Below, piece after piece: positions 45,248-53,672 of a stretch of 64,000 nt of DNA. A model generated the notes under the pieces. The model did no database searches and had not been told where the DNA came from. It saw only the letters and a program-made list of their open reading frames with translations. The position numbers were made by a program, and so were the translations under genes. Source of the stretch: Thermonema lapsum. Its GTDB lineage: Bacteria; Bacteroidota; Bacteroidia; Cytophagales; Thermonemataceae. Positions within the stretch are counted from its first letter, which is position 1, and the number at the start of each line of letters is the position of its first letter. The stretch covers positions 558,001-622,000 of the forward strand of contig NZ_JAASRN010000001.1 of the NCBI RefSeq assembly GCF_011761635.1, written 5' to 3'.

Positions 45248-46327
45248 TTATTCGGCTTTTTCAATCAATATTTTAAAATTGTTTTCGTTTGCTTCGTCAA
45301 ATAGTCGTTTTAGCATTTCTTTTTGTCTGTGGTTCAATTCAAGATTTGTCTCAAAATCAGTTAGGTAAATATCGTTTGTCAATTTTGACGAAGTGAGTTT
45401 TAGAACAGGGATTGCATCATACTCTTTGTCATTTACAGATACGTTTTTCAAATTCGTATAAAGCATCATTTTTAGCAAACCGTCTTTAATGTCGCCAATG
45501 CTTGGCAAAATAGAGGTTCGAGAATGTTTGGCTTCAATCAAATAAATTTTATCGTTTTCTATTCTAATTTCATCTGTGGTAAAATAATATTTTCCGCCAA
45601 GATAGTTTTCAATGGTGATAGTTGCTTTTGTAAAAGTTGATAAAGCTTCTTTCGGTTGAATAGTTTGCATTTCACGTTTTTGTGCTTCTTGTGCTTTTTG
45701 TCGTGATGTTTGCATAAAGTCTTTAACACCGTTAATAAATTGATTGGCAAATCGGTCAATTCCTTGTTCATTGTGAAATGCCACATTTAATCGTTTTCCG
45801 ATTTCATTGTAACTTTCTTTTACCCTCTGAATTAAATATGGAAACGATTGCTCAATTTCTTTTAAATTCCAATGCAAAGCCGAACTGTGATAGTTTTTGA
45901 TTTCAGCAATTTTTTGCTTTACTAATTCATTATCAAATTGTTGTTTGGTAATTTTATCTTCTTGTTTTTTGTGCTTTTCAGCTGCATTATAGTAGGCAAA
46001 AACCACAAAAACGTCAAGCAAACTCATCAATGAAATAGTATCCCATTGAACAAAGTCTCTGTCGCCGTTTTTGCCTTCATCTTTGATTATTGGAATAACT
46101 GTAATTCGTTTGGCAGTTCCAAGTGTGTTATAGACTCTTTCATAAGGATAAGACCGGGTTCTTTTAGGTGAAACCCATTTTGATAAACCAAACGAAAATC
46201 CGTCAAAATTGATTAAACAATTTGCTGGCAATCTATTTATGTCAAAACCGCTGAAGTCAAACATTTTCAATTGGCTTGTCAGTTTCGGCTCGTATTCAAT
46301 TCCTTTGATTTTTGCTGTAATATCCAT
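45248..46327 (-). CDS. Probable type II restriction endonuclease
   Basis: The 359-residue protein has no family I can name. Residues 250-290 carry a PD-(D/E)XK-like core: TTDEIRIENDKIYLIEAKHS (Asp/Glu 252-253, Glu265-Ala-Lys267), followed by DIKDGLLKMMLY as the usual helix. The gene is directly upstream of the adenine methyltransferase with a 2-bp gap, which supports the restriction role. It is AT-rich like its partner. Its cleavage site is unknown. Confidence 0.75.
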   Translation of the reverse strand: MDITAKIKGIEYEPKLTSQLKMFDFSGFDINRLPANCLINFDGFSFGLSKWVSPKRTRSYPYERVYNTLGTAKRITVIPIIKDEGKNGDRDFVQWDTISLMSLLDVFVVFAYYNAAEKHKKQEDKITKQQFDNELVKQKIAEIKNYHSSALHWNLKEIEQSFPYLIQRVKESYNEIGKRLNVAFHNEQGIDRFANQFINGVKDFMQTSRQKAQEAQKREMQTIQPKEALSTFTKATITIENYLGGKYYFTTDEIRIENDKIYLIEAKHSRTSILPSIGDIKDGLLKMMLYTNLKNVSVNDKEYDAIPVLKLTSSKLTNDIYLTDFETNLELNHRQKEMLKRLFDEANENNFKILIEKAE

Positions 46328-46459
46328 AAAATCAAGCTTCTTTTTTCATATTTTTAATACAATCCTCCCTACAACATGCCTTGATTGGGTATCTCTCTTG
46401 CTTTGTTTTTTCAAGACCACAAGCATCCTTTGCAAGGTGAGCAAGACAGCGGCTGCCTG

Positions 46460-47776
46460 CTATGAGAACAAACGGTCAGCAAGGGCGTTAAATTCGTCGT
46501 CGTGTACGCTGCCAAACAAAAAGCCACACACTACTTTTGGATAAAAGTAAGTAGATTTTTGCGGCAAAGTATGCCCACTATAGCACACTTCCTTAACCGT
46601 TTCTATGCTGATTTCGCGATTGATGAGCGCAAGTTGTGCCTCCCCGCTGCGCACTTTATCAACGCACTCGCCCAAGCTGCGTGTGTAGTGTATGCTTTTG
46701 CTCTTGGCTTGTTCCTTGCCGGGAATGCCCAAGGCTTTTTCTATGACCAAAGCATGCAATACCGTCAAGTCTAAACGCTTGATGAGGTCAGGGAAATCCC
46801 AAGGTACTAAGTCCTCCAGCTTGTCGGTGAGCTCGGCTTTCAGGCGGATTTTCAAATAGCGTCCGGGCAATATCACCCCAAACGCCCAAGGTTTGCCCGT
46901 GATGATTTCCTGCAAGGTGTAAGGGTCAGCGACGGGCTTTATGGTAAAATAAGGTTCAAGTGCCGCACAGAAGCTTTGTGGGTCAAAGTTTTCTAAACCT
47001 GAAATCAATCGATGGGTGGGCAGAATGCGGATATCATCGGCTTCGGTGTTGGTGAAATACATTAGGTGGTAGTTGTAGGGCTCGTGCCCGCTGTGGTGTG
47101 GGTTTTGGCGCATACGCTCTTTCCTGTATGCCAGAGAAGCCGAATAGCGATGGTGCCCATCTGCCAATATTACAGCTTTGTCGCGCATGAGGTCGATAAA
47201 ACAACGAATGGCTTCGGCATCATGAATGACTGCCAGCTTGTCCACTACTCCTTGATAGTCTTCGGTTTCATAGAGGGGTGCCTGCATGGCTTCATCCATG
47301 AGGGGCTCGAGGCAGTGCGATGGGTCGGTATAGAGCCCGTGAGTGGGCGCCACGTTGAGGCGTGTGTGCCGCAGCATTTCCAGACGGTCTTCTACCGACT
47401 GCGGTATGGTGTTTTCATGACGCAACACCACTCTTTCCTCCCAGTCATAGGCTTTAATGTTAGCAATAAAACCTTTGCGACAAAAAGTCTTATCGATGCC
47501 GGGCAACGAAAAGTATTGATAATACACATAAATGGCAGGCACGGGGTCGTGTACCAATATACCTTCCCGCTTCCATGCCTCCAGGCGGCGGGCTACATTT
47601 TCGTAAGGGGGTACGTCTTGCGGTACCGATAGATGGATGCTGTTGTAAGGGTTTTGGTAGAGCATACGGCACTGCGCCTCTGAAATCACATCGAACAAAG
47701 GCGAGGTATAGTCTTCTATTTGCTTTGCAAAACGGGGATGATAGCGCCAAGCACGCAAGGGTCTTATTTCTGCCAT
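46460..47776 (-). CDS. DUF1015 family protein
   Basis: The 438-residue cytoplasmic protein opens with the family phrase IRPLRAWRYHP and has FDVISEAQ and the strongly conserved ILADGHHRYSASLAYRKE near residue 215. C-terminal family segments (VLHALVIEKALGI, STYFYPKVVCGF) follow. The function of DUF1015 is not established. ATG 47776 is chosen over the track start because the 14 upstream codons are not family sequence. It is next to pabB on the same strand with a 57-bp gap. Confidence 0.9.
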   Translation of the reverse strand: MAEIRPLRAWRYHPRFAKQIEDYTSPLFDVISEAQCRMLYQNPYNSIHLSVPQDVPPYENVARRLEAWKREGILVHDPVPAIYVYYQYFSLPGIDKTFCRKGFIANIKAYDWEERVVLRHENTIPQSVEDRLEMLRHTRLNVAPTHGLYTDPSHCLEPLMDEAMQAPLYETEDYQGVVDKLAVIHDAEAIRCFIDLMRDKAVILADGHHRYSASLAYRKERMRQNPHHSGHEPYNYHLMYFTNTEADDIRILPTHRLISGLENFDPQSFCAALEPYFTIKPVADPYTLQEIITGKPWAFGVILPGRYLKIRLKAELTDKLEDLVPWDFPDLIKRLDLTVLHALVIEKALGIPGKEQAKSKSIHYTRSLGECVDKVRSGEAQLALINREISIETVKEVCYSGHTLPQKSTYFYPKVVCGFLFGSVHDDEFNALADRLFS

Positions 47777-47833
47777 AAGGGAGTACTGCTTCTGATTTGA
47801 AAAAATTAGGGCAGGCAATTTAAGAAATAGTGC

Positions 47834-49126
47834 TCATATGCCTGTTAAGATTTCGCGCATGGCTTCGGCTTTGAGCAAACACTCTGCCCATTCTTGTGCC
47901 GGCGAAGCATCGTAGGTAATAGCGCTGCCCACTTGGAAAGACAGGCGGCGGCTGTGGTCGTTGTAAAAAATGGTGCGTATGAGTACGTTCCAATCGAAGT
48001 CGCCTTGGGGGGTGATGTAGCCCAAAGTTCCAGAATACCAGCCTCTTTTTTGTGTTTCGTAATGTTCTATCAACTCCATAGCTCTGACTTTGGGCGCACC
48101 GGTCATGCTGCCCATAGGAAAGGTAGCTGCCAGGCAGTCGATAAAGGTGGCTTGTGCAGGCAGCTGCACCGAGATGGTCGATACCATCTGGTGTAGGCGC
48201 CGAAAGGTGTAAATACCGAAAAGCTCTTCTACTTCTACCGTGCCTGCTATGCCCACACGTGCCAAGTCATTGCGCACCAAGTCCACAATCATCATGTTTT
48301 CGGCACGCTCTTTTTCGCTGTAAAACAATGCTTGCTTTATTTTTTCGTCTTCTTGGGGCGTCTGTCCTCGGGGGGCGGTGCCTTTGATAGGCTGTGAAAC
48401 AAGGCGATTTCCTTGCCGCTTCATGTAACGTTCGGGCGAAGCCGACAACACATAGTATTGCCCCAAGCGTGCAAAGGCAGCAAAGGGCATGGGTGAACGC
48501 TGGTTCAATGCCTGAAACAGAGCAAAGGGGTCTGGTAGGTAAGCTTCGGCTTGAAACTCTATGCAATAATTCATTTCGTAAATTTCGCCATTGCGGATGT
48601 CGCAGCGGATGGCTTCCACCGTCTTTTCATAGCGCTCTTGCGAAGTGGTGGCATGTATTGCTCCTACGTAAGCGGCTGTGGCTTGCCCGGCAGACGGCAG
48701 GCAGTAAGCTTGTGCTAAGAAGTCTTCAAGTGAGCCGCTTAGGCAAACGACTTCATCGTTGCGGTGCTCAAATACCCATTCCGGACTGAACAGATAAAGG
48801 TCAGGAAAACCCAAGAAGTCGGCATTACGACTATGCAGCCGCTCGAAGGCATTCTTCACGTCATAAGCAATCACACCAAACCACCAGTTGCCGGCAAGCG
48901 TTTCTTGCAAGCGATGCAGCGCCTGCCTGTCGGGACGGGACAACTTTATGACACGGCGTGCCCCTACTGCCAAGAGTTCCCGAAAACGCCCATAAGGATA
49001 CTCGGGCGTATGGGCTGCATTGGCGAAAGAGCACAGCCAATGTTCAAATCCACGGGTTAGCTGCTGCAGTTCGTGCCAAGAGAGTTTACTTTGCTCTGGT
49101 TTCAAAGAAGCTTTTGCCTGACTCAT
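47834..49126 (-). CDS. pabB: Aminodeoxychorismate synthase component I
   Basis: The 430-residue chorismate-binding enzyme converts chorismate with ammonia to aminodeoxychorismate on the folate route. The active-site segment is PIKGTAPRG: Lys in this position marks PabB, whereas anthranilate synthase has Ala. Other motifs are SEKERAENMMIVDLVRNDL, FPMGSMTGAPKVRAMELI and GWYSGTLGYI. No pabA or pabC is adjacent. Its ATG overlaps the upstream lipoprotein stop codon by 4 bp (ATGA), so translation is coupled. Confidence 0.88.
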   Translation of the reverse strand: MSQAKASLKPEQSKLSWHELQQLTRGFEHWLCSFANAAHTPEYPYGRFRELLAVGARRVIKLSRPDRQALHRLQETLAGNWWFGVIAYDVKNAFERLHSRNADFLGFPDLYLFSPEWVFEHRNDEVVCLSGSLEDFLAQAYCLPSAGQATAAYVGAIHATTSQERYEKTVEAIRCDIRNGEIYEMNYCIEFQAEAYLPDPFALFQALNQRSPMPFAAFARLGQYYVLSASPERYMKRQGNRLVSQPIKGTAPRGQTPQEDEKIKQALFYSEKERAENMMIVDLVRNDLARVGIAGTVEVEELFGIYTFRRLHQMVSTISVQLPAQATFIDCLAATFPMGSMTGAPKVRAMELIEHYETQKRGWYSGTLGYITPQGDFDWNVLIRTIFYNDHSRRLSFQVGSAITYDASPAQEWAECLLKAEAMREILTGI

Positions 49127-49976
49127 TGCTTTGGAGTTACCAATGGATGCGGTTCGCCATAATGTGGCACACCCGACAAGCCCACCCGGTAAAAACGCAG
49201 GAAGTAGAGCGTACCGGGCTTCAAGTTATTAAAACTCACTTGTTTCACCAAAGCAGAAGCAGATAAGCAAGCAAGCAACTCATCGTCTCCTATCACAAAC
49301 TCTCGTTTATCCAAGGCATTTAGCAAAGTTACTTCACGACGGCTACCTAACAATACCCCATAAGGTGAACCAACCAGTTCGAGTACATTTGCTTTGCAGG
49401 AATCACCAAAGAAAAGCACTATATCGAAACTCAAAGACGTCGGTGTAAGATTTACATTATTGACAAAACCAAAGGAAAGCACGTAGCGTTCTACCCCTCC
49501 CAAGAGAATTTCACCCGACGACTTGACAGCATAAGCACGTGCAATTATGGCTTTCTCTTTGACACCTATGAGGGCAGCTACCGGAAACCGCTCGCTAAAA
49601 ACCCGCGGCTCGGTGAAGGCACCTTGTGCTACCTTCAATACCGTATCGGGCTCAAATGCTGTCGGGTCTTTGTCGATAGCCAACAAAAAACCATACTCTA
49701 CGATGGTATCAGCAGGGCTTACATCCACCAAGGCGCCCCGCAGTTCAATTTCACGAGGCGTAGCGCGCAGCGTAGGCAAAGTAGCCACTTTGGACACCCG
49801 CTCAAAAGACAAATTGCAGGCGAAATGTAAAAATACAGAGGCAAGACATAGCTGCAAAAAAAGCAGACGGTGGATTCTTTTCTTACACATAAGCTCCCCC
49901 TATGATATTGCAGATGTATATACGTTTACTGGCAAGCAAAGTGAAAGAAACACAAGTACTTTTTTTAGTAACTTTG
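49104..49976. repeat. Tandem duplication, copy 1
   Basis: This unit contains the first codons of pabB, the whole lipoprotein gene and a relict of the pyrE promoter region (TAACTTTG at 49969-49976). It matches the next unit base for base except for scattered substitutions and a one-base indel after the lipoprotein start. The offset is 905 bp. Confidence 0.9.
49123..49890 (-). CDS. Predicted lipoprotein of unknown function, duplicate 1
   Basis: The 255-residue protein has a lipoprotein signal (LHFAC) and a beta-rich body like fibronectin or Ig folds with the phrase NLKPGTLYFLRFY near the end, a common fibronectin type III ending. I do not recognise a family. It is nearly identical to the gene at 50028..50795. 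Differences are few and include V/M, E/K, G/A, K/R and V/F changes. Its stop overlaps the pabB start, so it leads the pabB transcript. Confidence 0.75.
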   Translation of the reverse strand: MCKKRIHRLLFLQLCLASVFLHFACNLSFERVSKVATLPTLRATPREIELRGALVDVSPADTIVEYGFLLAIDKDPTAFEPDTVLKVAQGAFTEPRVFSERFPVAALIGVKEKAIIARAYAVKSSGEILLGGVERYVLSFGFVNNVNLTPTSLSFDIVLFFGDSCKANVLELVGSPYGVLLGSRREVTLLNALDKREFVIGDDELLACLSASALVKQVSFNNLKPGTLYFLRFYRVGLSGVPHYGEPHPLVTPKQ

Positions 49977-50027
49977 CTCTGCCGGGTGTAAAAAACAATG
50001 TTTTCAACAAAGAGACTTTTGCCTGAC

Positions 50028-50795
50028 TCATTGCTTCGGAGTTACCAATGGATACGGCTCGCCATAGTGCGGCACACGCAACGAATCCACCCAGTAAAAA
50101 CGCAGAAAATAGAGCGTAGCGGGCTTCAAGTTATTAAAACTCACTTGTTTCACCAAAGCAGAAGCAAATAAGCAAGCACTCAACTCATCGTCTCCTATCA
50201 CAAACTCTCGTTTATCCAAGGCATTTAGCAAGGTTACTTCACGACCGCTACCCAACAATACCCCATAAGGTGAACCAAACAGTTCGAGTACATTTGCTCT
50301 GCAGGAATCACCAAAGAAAAGCACTATATCGAAACTCAAAGACGTCGGTGTAAGATTTACATTATTGACAAAAGCAAAGGAAAGCACATAGCGTTCTACC
50401 CCTCCCAAGAGAATTTCACCCGACGACTTGACAGCATAAGCACGTGCAATTATGGCTTTCTCTTTGACACCTATGAGGGCAGCTACCGGAAACCGCTTGC
50501 TAAAAACCCGCGGCTCAGTGAAGGCACCTTGTGCTACCTTCAATACCGTATCGGGCTCAAATGCTGTCGGGTCTTTGTCGATAGCCAACAAAAAACCATA
50601 CTCTACGATGGTATCAGCAGGGCTTACATCCATCAAGGCGCCCCGCAGTTCAATTTCACGAGGCGTAGCGCGCAGCGTAGGCAAAGTAGCCACTTTGGAC
50701 ACCCGCTCAAAAGACAAATTGCAGGCGAAATGTAAAAATACAGAGGCAAGACATAGCTGCAAAAAAAGCAGACGGTGGATTCTTTTCTTACACAT
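50028..50795 (-). CDS. Predicted lipoprotein of unknown function, duplicate 2
   Basis: The 255-residue protein is near-identical to its neighbour at 49123..49890, with the same LHFAC lipobox and fibronectin-like C-terminus. A longer frame exists upstream of ATG 50795, but it runs into the pyrE promoter and has no counterpart in copy 1, so ATG 50795 is the start. Its end carries the pabB start remnant. The two copies are probably both expressed from similar divergent promoters. Confidence 0.75.
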   Translation of the reverse strand: MCKKRIHRLLFLQLCLASVFLHFACNLSFERVSKVATLPTLRATPREIELRGALMDVSPADTIVEYGFLLAIDKDPTAFEPDTVLKVAQGAFTEPRVFSKRFPVAALIGVKEKAIIARAYAVKSSGEILLGGVERYVLSFAFVNNVNLTPTSLSFDIVLFFGDSCRANVLELFGSPYGVLLGSGREVTLLNALDKREFVIGDDELSACLFASALVKQVSFNNLKPATLYFLRFYWVDSLRVPHYGEPYPLVTPKQ

Positions 50796-50872
50796 AAGCT
50801 CCCCTATGATATTGCAGATATATATACGTTTACTGGCAAACAAAGTAAACGAAGCCCAAGTAGTTTTTTTAG

Positions 50873-50880
50873 TAGTTTTG
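50873..50880 (+). promoter_or_regulatory. Putative -7 box for pyrE
   Basis: TAGTTTTG matches TAnnTTTG, 28 bp before the pyrE ATG. An AGGAGGAG purine stretch (50885-50892) follows, an unusually strong Shine-Dalgarno-like sequence for this phylum, although 15 nt from the start. Confidence 0.45.
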
Positions 50881-50907
50881 CCCCAGGAGGAGCAAAAAAA
50901 CAACAAC

Positions 50908-51546
50908 ATGGACTCAAATAGCTTATCACGCCGCATTGCTCATGAATTGCTGCACATTGGTGCTGTAAAGATACGCCCCCATGAGCCTTTCCGGTGGAGT
51001 TCCGGCTGGCTCTCGCCTATTTACTGCGACAACCGGCTCACGCTTTCCTATCCTGCTTTGCGCAGTCAGATAAAAGAAGGGCTGGCAGGACTTGTGCGCA
51101 AGCATTTTCCGCAGGCAGAAGGGATAGCTGGGGTTGCCACTGCCGGCATTCCACAAGGCGCCTTGGTAGCCGACACCCTAAACTTGCCTTTTTGTTACGT
51201 GCGCTCCAAGCCCAAAGAGCACGGCATGGGCAATCAAATAGAAGGGCGTTTCGATGAAGGGCAAGCTATTGTGGTGGTCGAAGACCTTATCTCCACAGGT
51301 GGCAGCAGCTTGAAAGCTGTGGAAGCGCTGCGGGCTGTCGGTGCCCGGGTGTTGGGCGTCATTGCTGTTGTTACCTATGGTTTTGAGCATGCCCACGAAG
51401 CTTTCGAGCAGGCAGGCATTACTTATTATACACTCACCGACTATAATCAAATCATAGAAGTCTATGCGCAGCAGGAAGGTATGGACGAAGCTACTCGGCA
51501 ATTATTGAACCGTTGGCGCCTGATGCCTGAGCGTTGGCAGCCATAA
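50908..51546 (+). CDS. pyrE: Orotate phosphoribosyltransferase
   Basis: The 212-residue enzyme joins orotate to PRPP to give OMP in pyrimidine synthesis. The PRPP-binding loop VVVEDLISTGGSSLKAVEAL, the FCYVRSKPKEHG segment and the early SSGWLSPIYCDNR are all family sequence. The open frame reaches far upstream into the lipoprotein gene, but ATG 50908 gives the family N-terminus. The 3' end overlaps the convergent glycosyltransferase gene by 56 bp. Confidence 0.95.
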   Translation: MDSNSLSRRIAHELLHIGAVKIRPHEPFRWSSGWLSPIYCDNRLTLSYPALRSQIKEGLAGLVRKHFPQAEGIAGVATAGIPQGALVADTLNLPFCYVRSKPKEHGMGNQIEGRFDEGQAIVVVEDLISTGGSSLKAVEALRAVGARVLGVIAVVTYGFEHAHEAFEQAGITYYTLTDYNQIIEVYAQQEGMDEATRQLLNRWRLMPERWQP

Positions 51547-52633
51547 GACTTCCTCCGGTCGCTGCATCCAATAGTTGCAACAGTTTTTGCTGTCCCTGCA
51601 TATGCCATGCACGGGTTTCTTTGATGCGGGCTTGGTGTTGGGGCAAGTATTGCAACAGCAGGTCTAAATTGAAACGCTCTGCCCAGATGCCGGCACCGGC
51701 ACGCACGGCGTCAAGGGCGTTGCACACCTGCTCATATTGCCTGCGGATAGGCACCATCAAAACAGGCTTGCCCATCACCATGGCTTCACACACCGACTCG
51801 AAACCGGCGGTAGTTGCCAACGCCCGACACGAAGCCATCATTTTCAGGAAAAGAGTACCGTCCAGACGGTGCAGCGTGAGATTGGGCTGCGGAGAATAGC
51901 GGGGTGGTGCTCCCGGGCGGTCCCAGAAGCAGTGCACTTCTATGTGAGGATTTGCCCGCTGCCATTCCATAATTTCTTTGCCGTATCCGGCATTGTTTAC
52001 ATAGGCTAAAATGAAATTGCCTTCTGTCGGCTGCTGCTCATATACTTCGGGGCGCAAGAGGGGCGCCACTACTTTAATTTTGCCAGTATCGGCATAAGCG
52101 TCATCAAAAGAAAGGGCTAAATGCAGCAGTGCCCCGCGAGCGGTCATGCGCGTATTGAGGGTAAGCCCCAGACGGTCAAGCCCCCAATACGGGTGCCGAA
52201 AGTCGGGATGTTCGAGCAGGTATTGGTGTCCGATACAAACCATAGGCACCCCCAAGGAACGGCGTCCGTGAGCTATGCCAGCAAGCAAATCATAAAAATT
52301 CACAATCAGGTCGGGACGGTAGTGTTTCACCCATTGCCTTATTTGCTGGGCACTGTGCAAAAAGTGCTTGAGCCGCCATAGGTTATGCGAAAGAGTATCG
52401 CCCCAAGCTACGCCTTTGTTCTCTTTGTCTTTCAAGAAATTAGGGCTATCGAACAAATGCAGGGGCTCGGTTAAAGCAGCAGTAAAGAAAGCAGGCAGCG
52501 CCCTTCCTTCTACCCTACCCACCAAGACAGCGGCTACGGTATGACCGGCTTTCAAAAGCATGCTACGCAGGGCTAAAGCTTGTGTCATATGCCCTCTGCC
52601 CTCGCCTTGCACAATAAATAAAAAACGTGCCAT
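51491..52633 (-). CDS. Glycosyltransferase of the MurG/UGT-like GT-B group
   Basis: The 380-residue protein opens with MARFLFIVQGEGRGHMTQAL, the N-terminal nucleotide-sugar transferase pattern with a Gly-rich loop. The C-terminal donor site has ATTAGFESVCEAMVMGKPVLMVP, typical of GT28/GT1 enzymes. The acceptor is unknown. The preceding gene on the same strand encodes an LpxH-like hydrolase 9 bp away, so both may act on a lipid glycoconjugate. The last 56 bp overlap the pyrE 3' end on the opposite strand; the tail rich in Ala, Ser and Gly looks extended. Confidence 0.85.
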   Translation of the reverse strand: MARFLFIVQGEGRGHMTQALALRSMLLKAGHTVAAVLVGRVEGRALPAFFTAALTEPLHLFDSPNFLKDKENKGVAWGDTLSHNLWRLKHFLHSAQQIRQWVKHYRPDLIVNFYDLLAGIAHGRRSLGVPMVCIGHQYLLEHPDFRHPYWGLDRLGLTLNTRMTARGALLHLALSFDDAYADTGKIKVVAPLLRPEVYEQQPTEGNFILAYVNNAGYGKEIMEWQRANPHIEVHCFWDRPGAPPRYSPQPNLTLHRLDGTLFLKMMASCRALATTAGFESVCEAMVMGKPVLMVPIRRQYEQVCNALDAVRAGAGIWAERFNLDLLLQYLPQHQARIKETRAWHMQGQQKLLQLLDAATGGSLMAANAQASGANGSIIAE

Positions 52634-52642
52634 AGACAGCCA

Positions 52643-53515
52643 CTAAAAGTTCGAAGGGGCAGTCATCTTGTCCAGCCAAGTGGCTACATAAAAGGATTCT
52701 ACTTCATCGAGCTCATCGGTTTCCTCTACGCTTTCTTGCATCACTTCTTTTGCGATGCTTTGCTCATCGGCATAATGAAGAATTTGCCAGTTGCCTCTGT
52801 CGTCTTCTACAAGGGCGGTCAAAGATTCGACCCAGTCGCCGGAGTTCATATAAAGCACACCGTCAATTTCACGGATAGCCGCGCAGTGAATATGCCCGCA
52901 AATGACGCCGTCGCAGCCTTTGCTTTTTGCCAAAGCAGCCAGCTGCTCTTCAAAGTCAGAGATGTAGTTGACCGCTGTCTTTACTTTGCTTTTTATCTTT
53001 TGAGAAAGAGAGTAATAAGGCAAGCCTTGTTTTGCCCGATAGTGGTTGTATTTTTTATTGAGCCACAGCAGGAAAGTGTATCCTATGTCGCCCAGTTTGG
53101 CAAGCCAACGCAAGTTGGAGGTGATGCTGTCGAATACGTCGCCATGGGTAACGTAAAAACGACGCCCATGGCTTTCATAAACATAGTCGCGCAGAATAGA
53201 CAAACTGCCGATGTGCAAGGGTAAAATCTGATCTAGGAAGTCGTCATGGTTGCCACGCAGATAAATCACATTTGTTTTATGCTTCTCAATCATACGCAAG
53301 ATGAGCTTGAAGAAGCGAGTATGGCGTTTGCGCCAGCGCCCATAGCGTTTCAGCTGCCATGCATCGATGATGTCGCCATTCAGGATGAGGGTTTCGCAAC
53401 TGTATTGCTTTAAAAAGCGCACCAATGCCTTGGACTTAGCCCCCGAAGAACCTAAGTGCACGTCTGAAATCACAATGGTCTTGAAGTGTTGCTTGGCAGG
53501 CTTTCTCATAGTCAT
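52643..53515 (-). CDS. Metallophosphoesterase related to UDP-2,3-diacylglucosamine hydrolase
   Basis: The 290-residue protein has all five calcineurin-type metal motifs: SDVHLG, NGDIIDAW, GNHDD, THGDVFD and CGHIH. The pattern with SITSNLRWLAKLGDIGY follows the LpxH-like subgroup common in Bacteroidota. If it acts like LpxH it removes UMP from UDP-diacylglucosamine in lipid A synthesis; that is inference. An acidic C-terminal extension (EESVEETDELDEVE type) is unusual. ATG 53515 is chosen over the longer frame. It lies 9 bp upstream of the glycosyltransferase. Confidence 0.85.
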   Translation of the reverse strand: MTMRKPAKQHFKTIVISDVHLGSSGAKSKALVRFLKQYSCETLILNGDIIDAWQLKRYGRWRKRHTRFFKLILRMIEKHKTNVIYLRGNHDDFLDQILPLHIGSLSILRDYVYESHGRRFYVTHGDVFDSITSNLRWLAKLGDIGYTFLLWLNKKYNHYRAKQGLPYYSLSQKIKSKVKTAVNYISDFEEQLAALAKSKGCDGVICGHIHCAAIREIDGVLYMNSGDWVESLTALVEDDRGNWQILHYADEQSIAKEVMQESVEETDELDEVESFYVATWLDKMTAPSNF

Positions 53516-53615
53516 GCCTCTGTTGGTTCTGGCATAAAAGTAAAGAGAGCATATCACCGCACTATGAGAAAAGCATTAGGGTTTTGTTAAGCTTGAAGGA
53601 CGATTGTTAAGAAAC

Positions 53616-53661
53616 GAAGAAGAGAAAGGACAGCTGCCTGCGCTGTCTTTTCTCTTCTTAT
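53616..53661 (-). terminator. Long-stem terminator of the propeller lipoprotein gene
   Basis: Arms of 18-19 bases (GAAGAAGAGAAAGGACAGC with GCTGTCTTTTCTCTTCTT) pair almost perfectly around a short loop, just after the lipoprotein stop codon on the minus strand. Confidence 0.8.
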
Positions 53662-53672
53662 TGAGCGTGGTA

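Larger units (their letters stand above)
50009..50880. repeat. Tandem duplication, copy 2
   Basis: This copy contains a relict of the pabB start (minus-strand ATG at 50031 followed by four pabB codons), the second lipoprotein gene and the functional pyrE promoter region (TAGTTTTG at 50873-50880). The offset to copy 1 is 905 bp. Confidence 0.9.

Noticed and set aside
42867-46460. Integration site: tRNA-Leu 3' end repeated beyond the restriction-modification block
   Set aside because: No direct copy of the tRNA 3' end was found between 46328 and 46460, and there is no integrase gene, so attachment sites are not supported.
49900-50031. A 43-codon minus-strand frame beginning with the first codons of pabB
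   Set aside because: It is a by-product of the tandem duplication (orphan pabB start). The rest of the frame runs through the relict promoter and has no protein-like features.
50452-50907. Longer pyrE frame starting inside the lipoprotein gene
   Set aside because: The upstream part is an antisense shadow of the lipoprotein. The PyrE family N-terminus begins at ATG 50908 and a promoter box lies just before it.
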